A stretch of 64,000 bases of DNA. Source: Sinorhizobium sp. B11 (GTDB lineage: Bacteria > Pseudomonadota > Alphaproteobacteria > Rhizobiales > Rhizobiaceae). The translations under genes and the position numbers were made by a program. Positions 1-7,984 of the stretch are shown here, one piece after another; position 1 is the first letter of the stretch, and the number at the start of each line of letters is the position of its first letter. Below the pieces are notes generated by a model, which was given only the letters and a program-made list of their open reading frames with translations, had not been told where the DNA came from and searched no databases. The stretch spans positions 620,001 to 684,000 of the forward strand of contig CP091033.1 of the NCBI GenBank assembly GCA_039725955.1, given 5' to 3'.

Positions 1-308
1 CAGCCCAGAGCCCGCATATATCATGGTGCGCCGCCCGCTATAATTCCTATCGCGCTGTGGACAACAGCTATCAGCCATTCGACGGGCCAAGACGTCAGTG
101 TGTAGCTCCCGTAATCTAGGCAAGATCATTTTAGTCTTCCCGTGAGAAGATCGCGTCCTTGGTGATGACGCTTGCTTTTTGCCCCGGACCAAAGTCCGAG
201 GTCATCTGGCACCTATGTCCGACCGTCTTGCAATTTCGGAACAAGCGGTCAATCTCATGCTTCCTGCTTTGAGCAGACACTTGAGGAAAAAGGACAAGGC
301 AAGCGACG
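1..308. other. Left-edge stretch without a supportable gene
   Basis: No reading frame here has a convincing ribosome site, codon pattern or recognisable product. It probably holds the promoter and leader of the Gly/Asn-rich gene that starts at 309. The only open frame crossing it on the minus strand is the antisense of that repetitive gene. Confidence 0.5.
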
Positions 309-875
309 ATGGTGATCTCCAAGCGCAATTTTCTGATGGGCTGCGGCGCGAGTTTTCTTGCCGCTGCGCCGCTGAAGGTTGATGTGGCGGGTTCGTTTCC
401 CTCGCTCGCCAGCCAAGCAGCCTTTGCAAAGAACGATAACGGCAATGGCGGGGGAAATGGGAACGGCAACGGCGGTAATGGCGGAGGTGGTGGAAACGGC
501 AACGGCGGCGGAAACGGAAATGGTAATGGCGGGGGAAATGGAAATGGTAACGGCGGGGGAAACGGCAACGGCAATGGCGGCGGGAGCGGCAACGGCGGGG
601 GGAGCGGAAACGGTAATTCGGGTGGCAGCGGCAACAGCAGCGGGAGCGGACGATCCAGCTCGACCGGAGGCGGCAGCACGGGCAATGCGTCATCGACATC
701 GGGAGCACGCGCAACCGAAGATACGGACGGCTCGATCGATGTCCGGCATACGAATGGAATAACCGAAACCCTACGTGCAGGACGCTACATCATGAAGGAT
801 TCGAAAGGCCGTACGATCATCAACCGGCGGGCGACGTCGGCTGACAGCACGCGGCTCACGCGCCTCCTGCGCTAG
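309..875 (+). CDS. Gly/Asn-repeat secreted protein, function unknown
   Basis: This is a 188-residue protein. The N-terminus (SKRNFLMG, then a hydrophobic stretch to an AFA site near residue 40) looks like an export signal of the twin-arginine type with KR in place of RR. Residues 41 to about 130 are low complexity, made of Gly-Asn and Gly-Gly-Asn units that grade into Gly-Ser. The last 45 or so residues (TDGSIDVRHTNG, later KGRTIINRRA) look folded and resemble the tail of small rhizobial secreted proteins of unknown role. It ends convergently against the response regulator gene with a four-base overlap. I do not recognise a family. A cell-surface, adhesive or matrix role is only a guess from composition. 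Confidence 0.7.
   Translation: MVISKRNFLMGCGASFLAAAPLKVDVAGSFPSLASQAAFAKNDNGNGGGNGNGNGGNGGGGGNGNGGGNGNGNGGGNGNGNGGGNGNGNGGGSGNGGGSGNGNSGGSGNSSGSGRSSSTGGGSTGNASSTSGARATEDTDGSIDVRHTNGITETLRAGRYIMKDSKGRTIINRRATSADSTRLTRLLR
429..660 (+). repeat. Imperfect Gly-Asn coding repeat
   Basis: Units of about 6 to 18 bases, built on ggcaacggc and ggtaatggc variants, encode the Gly/Asn tract of the 309-875 protein. Synonymous changes between units suggest an old expansion under protein-level constraint rather than a fresh slippage tract. Confidence 0.75.
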
Positions 876-1495
876 CGTTTTTCGCGCCACCGCAAGGCAG
901 CTTCCGTCCTGTTCGTTACGCCGAGTTTTGTCAGGATCTGGGTCATATGATGCTTTACCGTTTTCTCCTGCAGGTCGAGACGCAGGCCGATGTGCTTGTT
1001 TGAAAGGCCTTGCGCCACGAGATCCATCACCTCGCGTTCCCGAGGAGTAAGCGCGTCCCTGTCCGATGCCTGCCCGCTCAACGAATATTCCATGACTTTG
1101 GCTGACATCGCCGGGGAGACGTAGCGGGCTCCCTTGAAAACGGTGCGGATGGCGTCCGCCAGCCCGCGGGAGCCGACACCCTTGAGAATGTAACCTTTTG
1201 CGCCGCGTTGCAGCGCCTCGACCAGCGTATCGACTTCCTCTGAAGCTGTGAGCATGAGAATTTTGGTCTCCGGGCTTATGGAAAGGATTTCGTCGATCAC
1301 CGAAAGGCCGTCCCCGGGCATCGACACATCGAGAAGCAGCACGTCCGGACGGGTATCGGCGGCGATCATTGCTGCATCAGATGTGTTGGCACCTTCTCCG
1401 ACGACGACAAAATCGCTGACCTCGGAGAGGCTGCGGGTCACCCCTTCGCGGAACAGGGGATGGTCGTCTACCACGCCGATTTTGATGGACGTCAT
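872..1495 (-). CDS. NarL/FixJ-family two-component response regulator
   Basis: This 207-residue protein has a receiver domain at residues 1-120: acidic pair D10/D11, phospho-acceptor D56 in LLLDVSMPG, T83 and K105. A LuxR-type helix-turn-helix follows at about residues 145-205 (LTPREREVMDLVAQGLSNKHI). The start lies one base after the end of the upstream histidine kinase, so the two are almost certainly cotranscribed and form a cognate pair. Phosphorylation would be expected to drive dimerisation and DNA binding. Nothing in the sequence identifies the target genes; neighbouring secreted-protein genes are possible candidates. Confidence 0.93.
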   Translation of the reverse strand: MTSIKIGVVDDHPLFREGVTRSLSEVSDFVVVGEGANTSDAAMIAADTRPDVLLLDVSMPGDGLSVIDEILSISPETKILMLTASEEVDTLVEALQRGAKGYILKGVGSRGLADAIRTVFKGARYVSPAMSAKVMEYSLSGQASDRDALTPREREVMDLVAQGLSNKHIGLRLDLQEKTVKHHMTQILTKLGVTNRTEAALRWREKR

Positions 1496-1496
1496 C

Positions 1497-2885
1497 CTAA
1501 TCCTCCACTTCCATAGGCGCGAAGGTCATGATGACAGTCGTTCCGCCTTCGCCGGTTATTATGTCGAATTCCCCGCCAAGGCTATCGATCCGTTCTTTGA
1601 GCCCGGCAAGACCGAGGCTCGCCGGCCTTACCTGCGTCGGATCAAAACCCTCGCCTCGGTCGCTGACTTCGACGCGGACGGCGCCGCCGTGTGATGTTGC
1701 TCTGACTGCCTGCTCCACGCCGCCTCCGTGGCGATAGGCATTGTTGAGCGCCTCCTGAACGAAGCGGTAGATGCAAATTTTGAGAGCGGTGGCAAGTTCC
1801 GGATCGTCCTCGTCAATTTTTGTATCGACAGTAGTGCCGGTCTTTTCTTGGTGGGCTTCGACAACGCGTTTCACGATTTCCGTAATCGAAGCCTTCTCGA
1901 TTTGCGGCAGTACCAGTCCCTTGCAGATGTCGCGGATCTCCTTCATCGCCTCGGCGAGACTCGAACGGATCCAGGTGAGCTCCTTTTCGCGTGCCTCCGG
2001 CTGGACAGCGGCGTCGACAAGCAGGTTGCTGTCGAGCCGCAGCGAGGCATAGGCGATGTGCTGCGCCGGGCCGTCATGCAGATCGGCACCGATGCCGCGC
2101 AAATAGGTTTCGTTCAGGGCCGCGGCGCGCTGGGAAGACAATTGAAGTCGGCGTTGCAGGCCGCGATTTTCAACCAGAAGTGCGGAGAGTTCGTCTACCC
2201 TGGCCTTTAGCGCTTCGCGTTGCACTTCGATCGTATGGCTGCCGCGAAAGACAAGAATGGAGAGGGTGAGGAAGAAAATCGCGGTCAGGCCGGCCACGGC
2301 CAGCCAACTCCAGAGCCGTGCCTGTGCAAGGCTGTCCTCCAGCCCTTCGGAAGTCTCATAGAATTCAAGCACAGCCACGGCCTCTCCCGACCAAGGCTGC
2401 AAGACAGGGTTGTATATTTCCATGAGCGCCCTGCCCAGATTGCGCTCTTCGGCGCTTTCAGGGTCGCTTGCGACTTCGTAACGCGCGACCAGCGAGCCGG
2501 CAAACGCCTGGGCGAGTTTGCCATTGACCGGAAATGTCTTCCCCACCAGCTCCTTTTCATTGGAGTAGAGGATCGTGCCGTCACGGCGCCACAGCTTGAA
2601 CGACACGAGCCGGCGGCCAAGTGCGCCCTGTCCGAGTGTTTCATCGAGCGCCTGGGCACTTGCGTCGTCGAGAAGCGATTCCGTCTGCATGTCGGGAAGC
2701 AGGGGTGCAACCACGCTGTCGACGTAAAGAGCTGTTGCGGCCCCGGAATTGTGGATGACGGCATTCTCGATAAGTCGGGTGACGATGAGCCCGATCCCGA
2801 ACATTGCGGCAAGTGAGACGAGTCCTCCCATGATGAAGAATTGGGAGGCGAGGGAGCGGGCGTTCCACCGTATGAGCCAGTTCAT
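1497..2885 (-). CDS. NarX/DegS-type sensor histidine kinase
   Basis: The product is 462 residues from ATG 2885 (MNWLIRWNAR). A GTG-initiated form from 2963 would add 26 unlikely residues. Transmembrane segments lie at about 15-36 and 192-213, flanking a periplasmic sensor domain of about 150 residues that I do not recognise. The HisKA_3 box has the phospho-acceptor H270 in IGADLHDGPAQ. The ATPase domain has its N box in QEALNNAYRHG and G boxes DRGEGFD and GLAGLKERI. It is an inner-membrane sensor whose partner is the adjacent regulator. The signal is unknown. A 56-residue membrane protein is encoded just upstream and may be part of the system. Confidence 0.92.
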   Translation of the reverse strand: MNWLIRWNARSLASQFFIMGGLVSLAAMFGIGLIVTRLIENAVIHNSGAATALYVDSVVAPLLPDMQTESLLDDASAQALDETLGQGALGRRLVSFKLWRRDGTILYSNEKELVGKTFPVNGKLAQAFAGSLVARYEVASDPESAEERNLGRALMEIYNPVLQPWSGEAVAVLEFYETSEGLEDSLAQARLWSWLAVAGLTAIFFLTLSILVFRGSHTIEVQREALKARVDELSALLVENRGLQRRLQLSSQRAAALNETYLRGIGADLHDGPAQHIAYASLRLDSNLLVDAAVQPEAREKELTWIRSSLAEAMKEIRDICKGLVLPQIEKASITEIVKRVVEAHQEKTGTTVDTKIDEDDPELATALKICIYRFVQEALNNAYRHGGGVEQAVRATSHGGAVRVEVSDRGEGFDPTQVRPASLGLAGLKERIDSLGGEFDIITGEGGTTVIMTFAPMEVED

Positions 2886-2943
2886 TTCCAACCTGATTTG
2901 CGACGATCCATGCAAACTATCGCATCGGCCGGACTTTTCCACC

Positions 2944-3114
2944 TCACCTGGACTGGACGACATCGGCGCCGCGAATGCTGGCGGTCAACTCGTCGGTATC
3001 ACCCGACATGGCCGTGCCGAAGACGTAGAGCATGACGGCAAGAAAGATGACAAGCGCAAGCAGGGATGCGTTCCATGCGCTGGAAATTTCCGGGATTTCG
3101 TTCCTGTCGTCCAT
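2944..3114 (-). CDS. Small single-pass membrane protein ahead of the sensor kinase
   Basis: This is a 56-residue product from ATG 3114, preceded by a clear GAGGAG ribosome site seven bases upstream. It has a polar N-terminus (MDDRNEIPEISSAWNASL), one hydrophobic helix at about residues 18-36 and a short polar tail. It lies 58 bases ahead of the kinase gene on the same strand, so it likely leads a three-gene operon. I know no function. A sensor accessory or membrane stress peptide is plausible from position alone. Confidence 0.7.
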   Translation of the reverse strand: MDDRNEIPEISSAWNASLLALVIFLAVMLYVFGTAMSGDTDELTASIRGADVVQSR

Positions 3115-3310
3115 CACTAACTCCTCTTTCGATGGAGGGCCGAACGGGCGAGCAGGCAGTGCGTTCCGGAGCAGGGACTTCAGTCCGCGCGGCATCGGAC
3201 CAAAGTCTGAAGCCAGTCCGACTGAGGTCCGGGATCCGGAACAGCAAGGAATACCGGTCGTTGGTTTGGCAGCGGTCAAGAAGGCCGCCTCGAAACCAGA
3301 GGAGGAGAAA

Positions 3311-3709
3311 ATGCTCTCCAAGCTAGTTGTGGGCACGGCCGTTGCCGCGTCTCTCATGTCAGGCATCGCACTCGCCCAGTCTTCGACGGTCAATGGTGCC
3401 GCTGGTGGCGCCGTAACCGGGGCGATCGTCGGTGGCCCGGTTGGTGCGGCAGTCGGCGGCGTAGCCGGTGCAATTGTCGGCACGGCCATCGATCCGCCGC
3501 CGCAGAAGGTCGTCACCTATGTTCGCGAAGCTCCGGCTCCTTCGGCCCGCGTGGTCGTCAAGGAAAAGGTCGTTGTCGGCCACGCCTTGCCGGAGACTGT
3601 TGTCGTAACGCCCATTCCGGACAATCCGAAATATGCCTATGCGATCGTGAACGATGAACGTGTCATCGTCGAGCCTTCTTCCCGCAAGGTGATCCAGGTC
3701 ATCAACTAA
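3311..3709 (+). CDS. DUF1236-domain exported protein
   Basis: A 132-residue product from ATG 3311, with GGAGGAG just upstream; longer in-frame starts upstream lack a ribosome site. Residues 1-22 form a Sec signal peptide ending ALAQ. Next come a Gly/Ala/Val-rich segment (about 27-60, reminiscent of glycine-zipper regions) and a DUF1236 domain at the C-terminus (YAYAIVNDERVIVEPSSRKVIQVI). The family is common in Rhizobiales and periplasmic, with no known biochemical role. The gene is divergent from the small membrane protein/kinase operon across 196 bases. Confidence 0.88.
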   Translation: MLSKLVVGTAVAASLMSGIALAQSSTVNGAAGGAVTGAIVGGPVGAAVGGVAGAIVGTAIDPPPQKVVTYVREAPAPSARVVVKEKVVVGHALPETVVVTPIPDNPKYAYAIVNDERVIVEPSSRKVIQVIN

Positions 3710-4033
3710 CCTCAACATCGACGCGGCATCTGCCGCGTCTCCTTCCATCACGAAGAAAGATCCAGTGGCTTGACCATGCCTGTCATCGCGATCCTGCTTG
3801 CGATGGCACGCATTCTCTCTGCACTCCTCTTTGCCATAGGGGATCACGATGACCGTCGCGGCGGCCGTGTATGGATCCGCGTGCAGCAAGTGCTGACCGG
3901 CCGCGATGAAGCTCATCACGACCTCCTGTCAAACGGCCCGGGAACTAGATCCAACCCAGTCGGTAGTCGTGCCACGAAAACGATTTGAAAGACTACCGCT
4001 TACACGGATCTCAACTGAGAATGCTGTCGATCG
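3710..4033. other. Intergenic stretch with one antisense start candidate
   Basis: No accepted gene. On the minus strand an ATGATG at 3914-3919 follows a textbook AGGAGG site. The frame behind it (MSFIAAGQHLLHADPYTAAA and onward) stays open but runs fully antisense through the DUF1236 gene to 3359. I treat it as a weak candidate, possibly a short real peptide whose true end has been lost. Confidence 0.3.
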
Positions 4034-5011
4034 TCAACGCGACAAGGCCTGCCAGGGTGAAAGTCTCCCAAAGAGCTTTGTGATAGCTGAGAGCGAGGCG
4101 GCCCGCATGCGCAACAGTCTCTGCCGGCGAAGGGCATCTACGCGTGTTCCCGGTGCCTTCGCGAGTGCTGCCCTGGCTGCCCTCACGGGCTCCACCAGAC
4201 TGGCCGCGACATCCGGCAAGGTATCCACTTCCGCTTCGAGGCGCGTGAGATAGGCGTTCAGCCCGTCGGCGGCGGCTTGCCGCAGGCGGGCGGTTGGAGC
4301 GTTGCGAAGTCTGCGCGTCGCCCAGCGCAGATGTTCCTCAGCGTGCCGGTGCAGCGCCTGCGGATGCTTGTATGCCCTGTGGTCGCCAAGCATGTCGGCG
4401 ACAAAAGCCACTTCTCCGAGCTCGCCGCAGCGCCACCAGAGCTCCATATCCTGCAGATATTGCCAGGCCGGATCCCAGCGGCCGGCCTTGAAGAAGACAT
4501 CCGTCCGGATCGTCGCACCCGGCATCGCGACCATATTGTTGAGCAGCAGCAATTCCCGGAAGGCCTCACCGCTGTTGCTGTAACTCCACGCGAAGCGGTG
4601 GCCAGGGATCGGGTCTCCTTCATAGGTGATCTGCCTGAAACGGCCGTGGATCAGGGCGGGGTTGCGCATTGCCGCGCGCCCGATGGCGCGCAACGCGCCC
4701 GGAGCGAGGCGATCGTCGGCGTGCAGTGTGACGAGGTAATCAGCATTCGCGCCGGCGGTATAGGCGCGGTTCCAATTGTCCGTGCGCGGTACGGTGTCGC
4801 GGTGCAGAGCCGGCTTCAGCAAGGGAGACGAGTAGGATTCGATTATTTCCCGGCTGCCGTCGGTGGAGCCGTTGTCGCAGATATGAACCTCGAAGTCCGG
4901 ATAATCCTGTGCCAGAGCGCTGTCGAGCGCCTCGGCAAGCGTTTCAGCATTGTTGTAGCAGGGTATGATAATGGCGAGAGAGGGTAATCTGCTTGATGTT
5001 CCGGCCGTCAT
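4034..5011 (-). CDS. Family 2 glycosyltransferase
   Basis: This 325-residue protein has a GT-A fold. The nucleotide-binding start is LAIIIPCYNNAETL, followed by ICDNGSTDGS (first aspartate cluster), the DXD-like HADDRLAPG and a downstream DMELWWR acceptor/catalytic region. The C-terminal 90 residues are helical and basic, with no clear membrane helix, so it is probably cytosolic or peripheral. It is the last gene of the minus-strand cassette beginning with the GDPD-like gene, 117 bases after the previous start. It likely transfers an activated residue made by the upstream enzymes to a lipid-linked glycan. Donor and acceptor cannot be read from sequence. Confidence 0.88.
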   Translation of the reverse strand: MTAGTSSRLPSLAIIIPCYNNAETLAEALDSALAQDYPDFEVHICDNGSTDGSREIIESYSSPLLKPALHRDTVPRTDNWNRAYTAGANADYLVTLHADDRLAPGALRAIGRAAMRNPALIHGRFRQITYEGDPIPGHRFAWSYSNSGEAFRELLLLNNMVAMPGATIRTDVFFKAGRWDPAWQYLQDMELWWRCGELGEVAFVADMLGDHRAYKHPQALHRHAEEHLRWATRRLRNAPTARLRQAAADGLNAYLTRLEAEVDTLPDVAASLVEPVRAARAALAKAPGTRVDALRRQRLLRMRAASLSAITKLFGRLSPWQALSR

Positions 5012-5128
5012 GATGATCTCCCGTTTACTCGTCCTCTGATCCCGCGAAGCGCGTCAAGGGATCGTCAGCAAGGCTCCGCTTGTCCCGGTCGAAGCGGGAC
5101 GGCACAAGTATTTCCTCCGTCGTCGACG

Positions 5129-5872
5129 CTAGCCGGCAAGGGCCGCGTCTGCGATCTTCACATCGAACACATTGCGCGCCGGTAGCGTCCGGACATCGAA
5201 GCCGTGAGCGACCACGCCGTTCAGCATCGGGCAGACAAAGAGCAGGCCGTTGTGCGAAAGGCGCGCTCGGTTCTCCAGGCTGTGGGCCAGAGCCAGATGA
5301 AAAACGGCGGCGTTGCGGAAAGCATAAACGCCTGCCGATGCATGATCGGAAATGACGACCTTTTCCCTTGCCTCCTGCATCCGGCCATCCTTTCCAAGGC
5401 TGAGATAGCTGTATTGCGGATGGCGGGAAGCGAATGTGAGCGCGAGACCGCCGAGATTGGCGTCGGCAGCGAAGATGTCGGCAATATCAGCATCGCAATC
5501 GAACATGATATCGCAGAGATCGATGACGACAGGCGCGTCCGGAAACGCGACGAGTGCCATACCGGCCGCAGCGCTCCAGGCGGCGCCACCGCTCATTTCG
5601 GACAGCCAAACGATGCGCGCTGTTGGATAGCGCGCCAGCAATGTTTCGCGGGCGTAGCGCTGTGATGCTGGCCTGTCCCGCAGCACGAAAACAGGCACAG
5701 CCGCACCGCTCCACCAGGAGCGCGCCTCCAGCGTGGCGCCGAGCAATGTCGTCTTTCCAACCGGCGTTTCCGCCTTCACCGAGCCGTCAGGTCGCTCAAA
5801 ATCATTCCCGGCCATGGGAATGATGATGTTCAGCGGCGCCATCGCGCTCGGGCTGGTTGCGACGTCACGCAT
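5129..5872 (-). CDS. Nucleotidyltransferase-like protein with altered signature
   Basis: A product of 247 residues from ATG 5872, which overlaps the end of the upstream gene by eight bases; an internal ATG at 5842 (MAPLNIIIPMAG) is the other candidate. The fold resembles sugar-phosphate nucleotidyltransferases: IIIPMAGNDFER stands where GxGxRF is expected, ETPVGKTTLLG replaces the RPKP loop, and VVIDLCDIMFD carries the metal-ligand aspartate region. The loss of the glycine-rich P-loop residues suggests either changed substrate handling or a non-catalytic partner of the tandem-domain protein next to it. Translational coupling supports a shared pathway. Confidence 0.75.
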   Translation of the reverse strand: MRDVATSPSAMAPLNIIIPMAGNDFERPDGSVKAETPVGKTTLLGATLEARSWWSGAAVPVFVLRDRPASQRYARETLLARYPTARIVWLSEMSGGAAWSAAAGMALVAFPDAPVVIDLCDIMFDCDADIADIFAADANLGGLALTFASRHPQYSYLSLGKDGRMQEAREKVVISDHASAGVYAFRNAAVFHLALAHSLENRARLSHNGLLFVCPMLNGVVAHGFDVRTLPARNVFDVKIADAALAG

Positions 5873-7358
5873 AGGCAGGCTCGCGACCCTGCAGATATTC
5901 GGCCAGATCCTCGGGCGTGCCGAGCCCGTGCATGTTCCTGACGTCGATCTCGTAAACGCCAATGCGCGCACCGTTGCGAATGGCGTAATTATAGGCCGGG
6001 CAGACATAGAACTCGTTGTTGGTGCGGTCGTTGTGCACCATCATGTCGAGCGCGCCCTTCATGAAATCGCCGGCGCGGCGGAAGAAGTAGATGCCCACCG
6101 TCGCCAGTTCGGAGATCGGCTGCTTTTCGGCAACCCTGAGCACGAAACCTGCGGCATCGGTTTCGGCGAAAGACCATTTCGGGTCGCGCTTCGGATCGCG
6201 AAACACGAGGATCGATCCGTCGAGATCGCGCGACATGCAGTCATCGATGAAATCGACGATACGCATGTCCACAACCTGGTCGGAATTGGCGATGAGAAGC
6301 GGAGCTTCCTCGTCGAGGTGCTGGCGCGCCAGCAGAACAGTGCAGGCGGTGCCTTCGGTAAGTTGATCGACCGAAACGATCCCGACGCCCTGGGAGCGCA
6401 GTTCGGCCACCGCATCCGCCTGGCTGTCCAGATGTTCTCGCAGCAGCAGGACCGTCGGCTGTCCGCCGGGCGGCAGCGTGTTTTCCAGCACATGCTGGAT
6501 CATCGGCCGGCCAAGCACGTCGATGAAGGGCTTTGGGCGGGTGAACCCGACTTTGGCGAAGCGGCTGCCCCGGCCGGCGGCCGGAACTACCAGCTGCACG
6601 GGTCGCTGGGCCTGTGCGGAGGACAGGCGGCGGACCCCATTGAGCTCGAAGTTCTCGATCATCTTCGGATTGTAGAAGCTGTGGTAGCGGTCTGCCGGAA
6701 CGCTTGCGGAAACGACACGGCCGCCATCCAGGATGACCTCGTTCAGCGAGGAGCTGACATAGTAGCGATCATCCACCGTGACCCCGTGCCTCAAGGCAGC
6801 GGTCGCGGCCTTGAAGAAAATCTGGGCCTCGCGGAAATAATAGAATCCGGCGATCGCCTTGTTGCTGATCACATCCTTCTCGGATGTACGGTTGACCAGG
6901 CCGTCATCGCCAAGCGTCACATAGGACCAGCGCGGGTGGATCGTCTCGAAGGTGATGACGCCGGCATCCGCTTTGGCTGCCTCGAATTCGGCAATCACGG
7001 ATGCAAGGCGGGTGTCGATAATCTGGTCGCTGTTGGCAATCACCAGCGGCTCGGTCGGGTCGATCCTGTCGATCGCCATCAGGCAGGTGCAGAGCGCACC
7101 GGCGGTCGCGCCTTTCAGCATGACGACTTCGGAGCGACCATTGGTGCTGAGGTCGAAGATCCGCTCATAGGAATATTTGACGGCATCCTGCTGATCGACG
7201 AGGAAGAGGAAATGCGTATCGCCGCCAAGCGACTTCATGTTTTCGATGGCCCACAGGATCATCGGCTTTCCGGCCACTTCGATGAGCGGGCGCGGATAGG
7301 CGTAGTCTTCCGGGCTGAAATGCGGGCTTGTGCCCGTGGTGGGGAACAGGACGATCAT
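5865..7358 (-). CDS. Tandem sugar-phosphate nucleotidyltransferase (two NTP_transferase domains)
   Basis: The 497-residue protein holds two homologous nucleotidyltransferase domains. Domain 1 (about 1-245) starts IVLFPTTGTSPHFS, so its GxGxRF signature is degenerate, but it keeps RPLIEVAGKPMI and LVIANSDQIIDTRL. Domain 2 (about 252-497) has the canonical PAAGRGSRF (259-267), RPKPFIDVLGRPMI and LLIANSDQVVDMRI. Such domains join NTP and a phosphorylated sugar or polyol to give an NDP-activated donor. Gene overlaps of four bases upstream (HAD) and eight downstream show tight coupling. The substrate is unknown; the HAD and GDPD-like neighbours suggest a phosphorylated sugar or polyol. Confidence 0.82.
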   Translation of the reverse strand: MIVLFPTTGTSPHFSPEDYAYPRPLIEVAGKPMILWAIENMKSLGGDTHFLFLVDQQDAVKYSYERIFDLSTNGRSEVVMLKGATAGALCTCLMAIDRIDPTEPLVIANSDQIIDTRLASVIAEFEAAKADAGVITFETIHPRWSYVTLGDDGLVNRTSEKDVISNKAIAGFYYFREAQIFFKAATAALRHGVTVDDRYYVSSSLNEVILDGGRVVSASVPADRYHSFYNPKMIENFELNGVRRLSSAQAQRPVQLVVPAAGRGSRFAKVGFTRPKPFIDVLGRPMIQHVLENTLPPGGQPTVLLLREHLDSQADAVAELRSQGVGIVSVDQLTEGTACTVLLARQHLDEEAPLLIANSDQVVDMRIVDFIDDCMSRDLDGSILVFRDPKRDPKWSFAETDAAGFVLRVAEKQPISELATVGIYFFRRAGDFMKGALDMMVHNDRTNNEFYVCPAYNYAIRNGARIGVYEIDVRNMHGLGTPEDLAEYLQGREPAYA

Positions 7359-7984
7359 GCCATCACCTCCGATACACGCTTGATTTCGGATACGATCCGG
7401 CCGTAGACAACGTCGGCCGGTGTTCCGATCTGCATGACGTAAGCGCCGCTGTCTCGCGCGGCCTTCAGGCCATATTCATTGTCTTCGAGAATAAGGCACT
7501 CATCCGGCCTGAGACCGAAGCGCTCCATCGTCGTCACATACATTTCCGGATCCGGCTTGGCCCGGGTGACATCCTCATTCGATACGATGAGGTCGATATA
7601 GTCCGCCAGTCCGGCGCGCCGCATCATGGACTCGATGGTGACGCGGATCGAGTTCGAGCAGACAGCGATCTTGTAGCCGTCGTGCTTGAGACGGCTGAGC
7701 GCATATTGATGGGCAAACACCGGCTTGCAGCGGGTGTAGATCAGCTCCATCGTATAGTCCTGCTTCAGCTCATGGATCAGCTCGTTCAGTCCCTTCGGCA
7801 AACCGTTGGTACGGGAGAGGATCTCCAGCTTGCGGCGGGTCGGCAGGCCATCGAACGTGGTGAGATGCGCCTGGCGATCGATCGGCATGCCGAAAAGATC
7901 GAGCGCCCGGTTCAGCGCCTCATAATGCCATTCCTTGGCATCGATCAGCACGCCATCCATGTCGAACAAAACAGCACGGATCAT
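7355..7984 (-). CDS. HAD-IA family phosphatase or phosphomutase
   Basis: All four haloacid-dehalogenase motifs are present in this 209-residue protein: I, DMDGVLID (nucleophile D8, acid/base D10); II, CSNS; III, KPDPEMY; IV, LILEDNEYG. The helical cap between motifs I and II marks subclass IA (beta-phosphoglucomutase/phosphoglycolate phosphatase-like). It overlaps the genes on both sides by four bases (ATGA). Its likely role is to make or remove a phosphate on the small molecule activated by the nucleotidyltransferases. Phosphatase is more likely than mutase, but the sequence alone does not decide it. Confidence 0.88.
   Translation of the reverse strand: MIRAVLFDMDGVLIDAKEWHYEALNRALDLFGMPIDRQAHLTTFDGLPTRRKLEILSRTNGLPKGLNELIHELKQDYTMELIYTRCKPVFAHQYALSRLKHDGYKIAVCSNSIRVTIESMMRRAGLADYIDLIVSNEDVTRAKPDPEMYVTTMERFGLRPDECLILEDNEYGLKAARDSGAYVMQIGTPADVVYGRIVSEIKRVSEVMA

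Noticed and set aside
429..660. Possible CRISPR-like repeat array
   Set aside because: Units are short, in-frame coding repeats of Gly and Asn without spacers of constant length.
5733..7406. 557-codon plus-strand open frame
   Set aside because: It is the antisense of the tandem nucleotidyltransferase genes, has no family or ribosome site, and matches the GC-skewed codon shadow expected of that gene.
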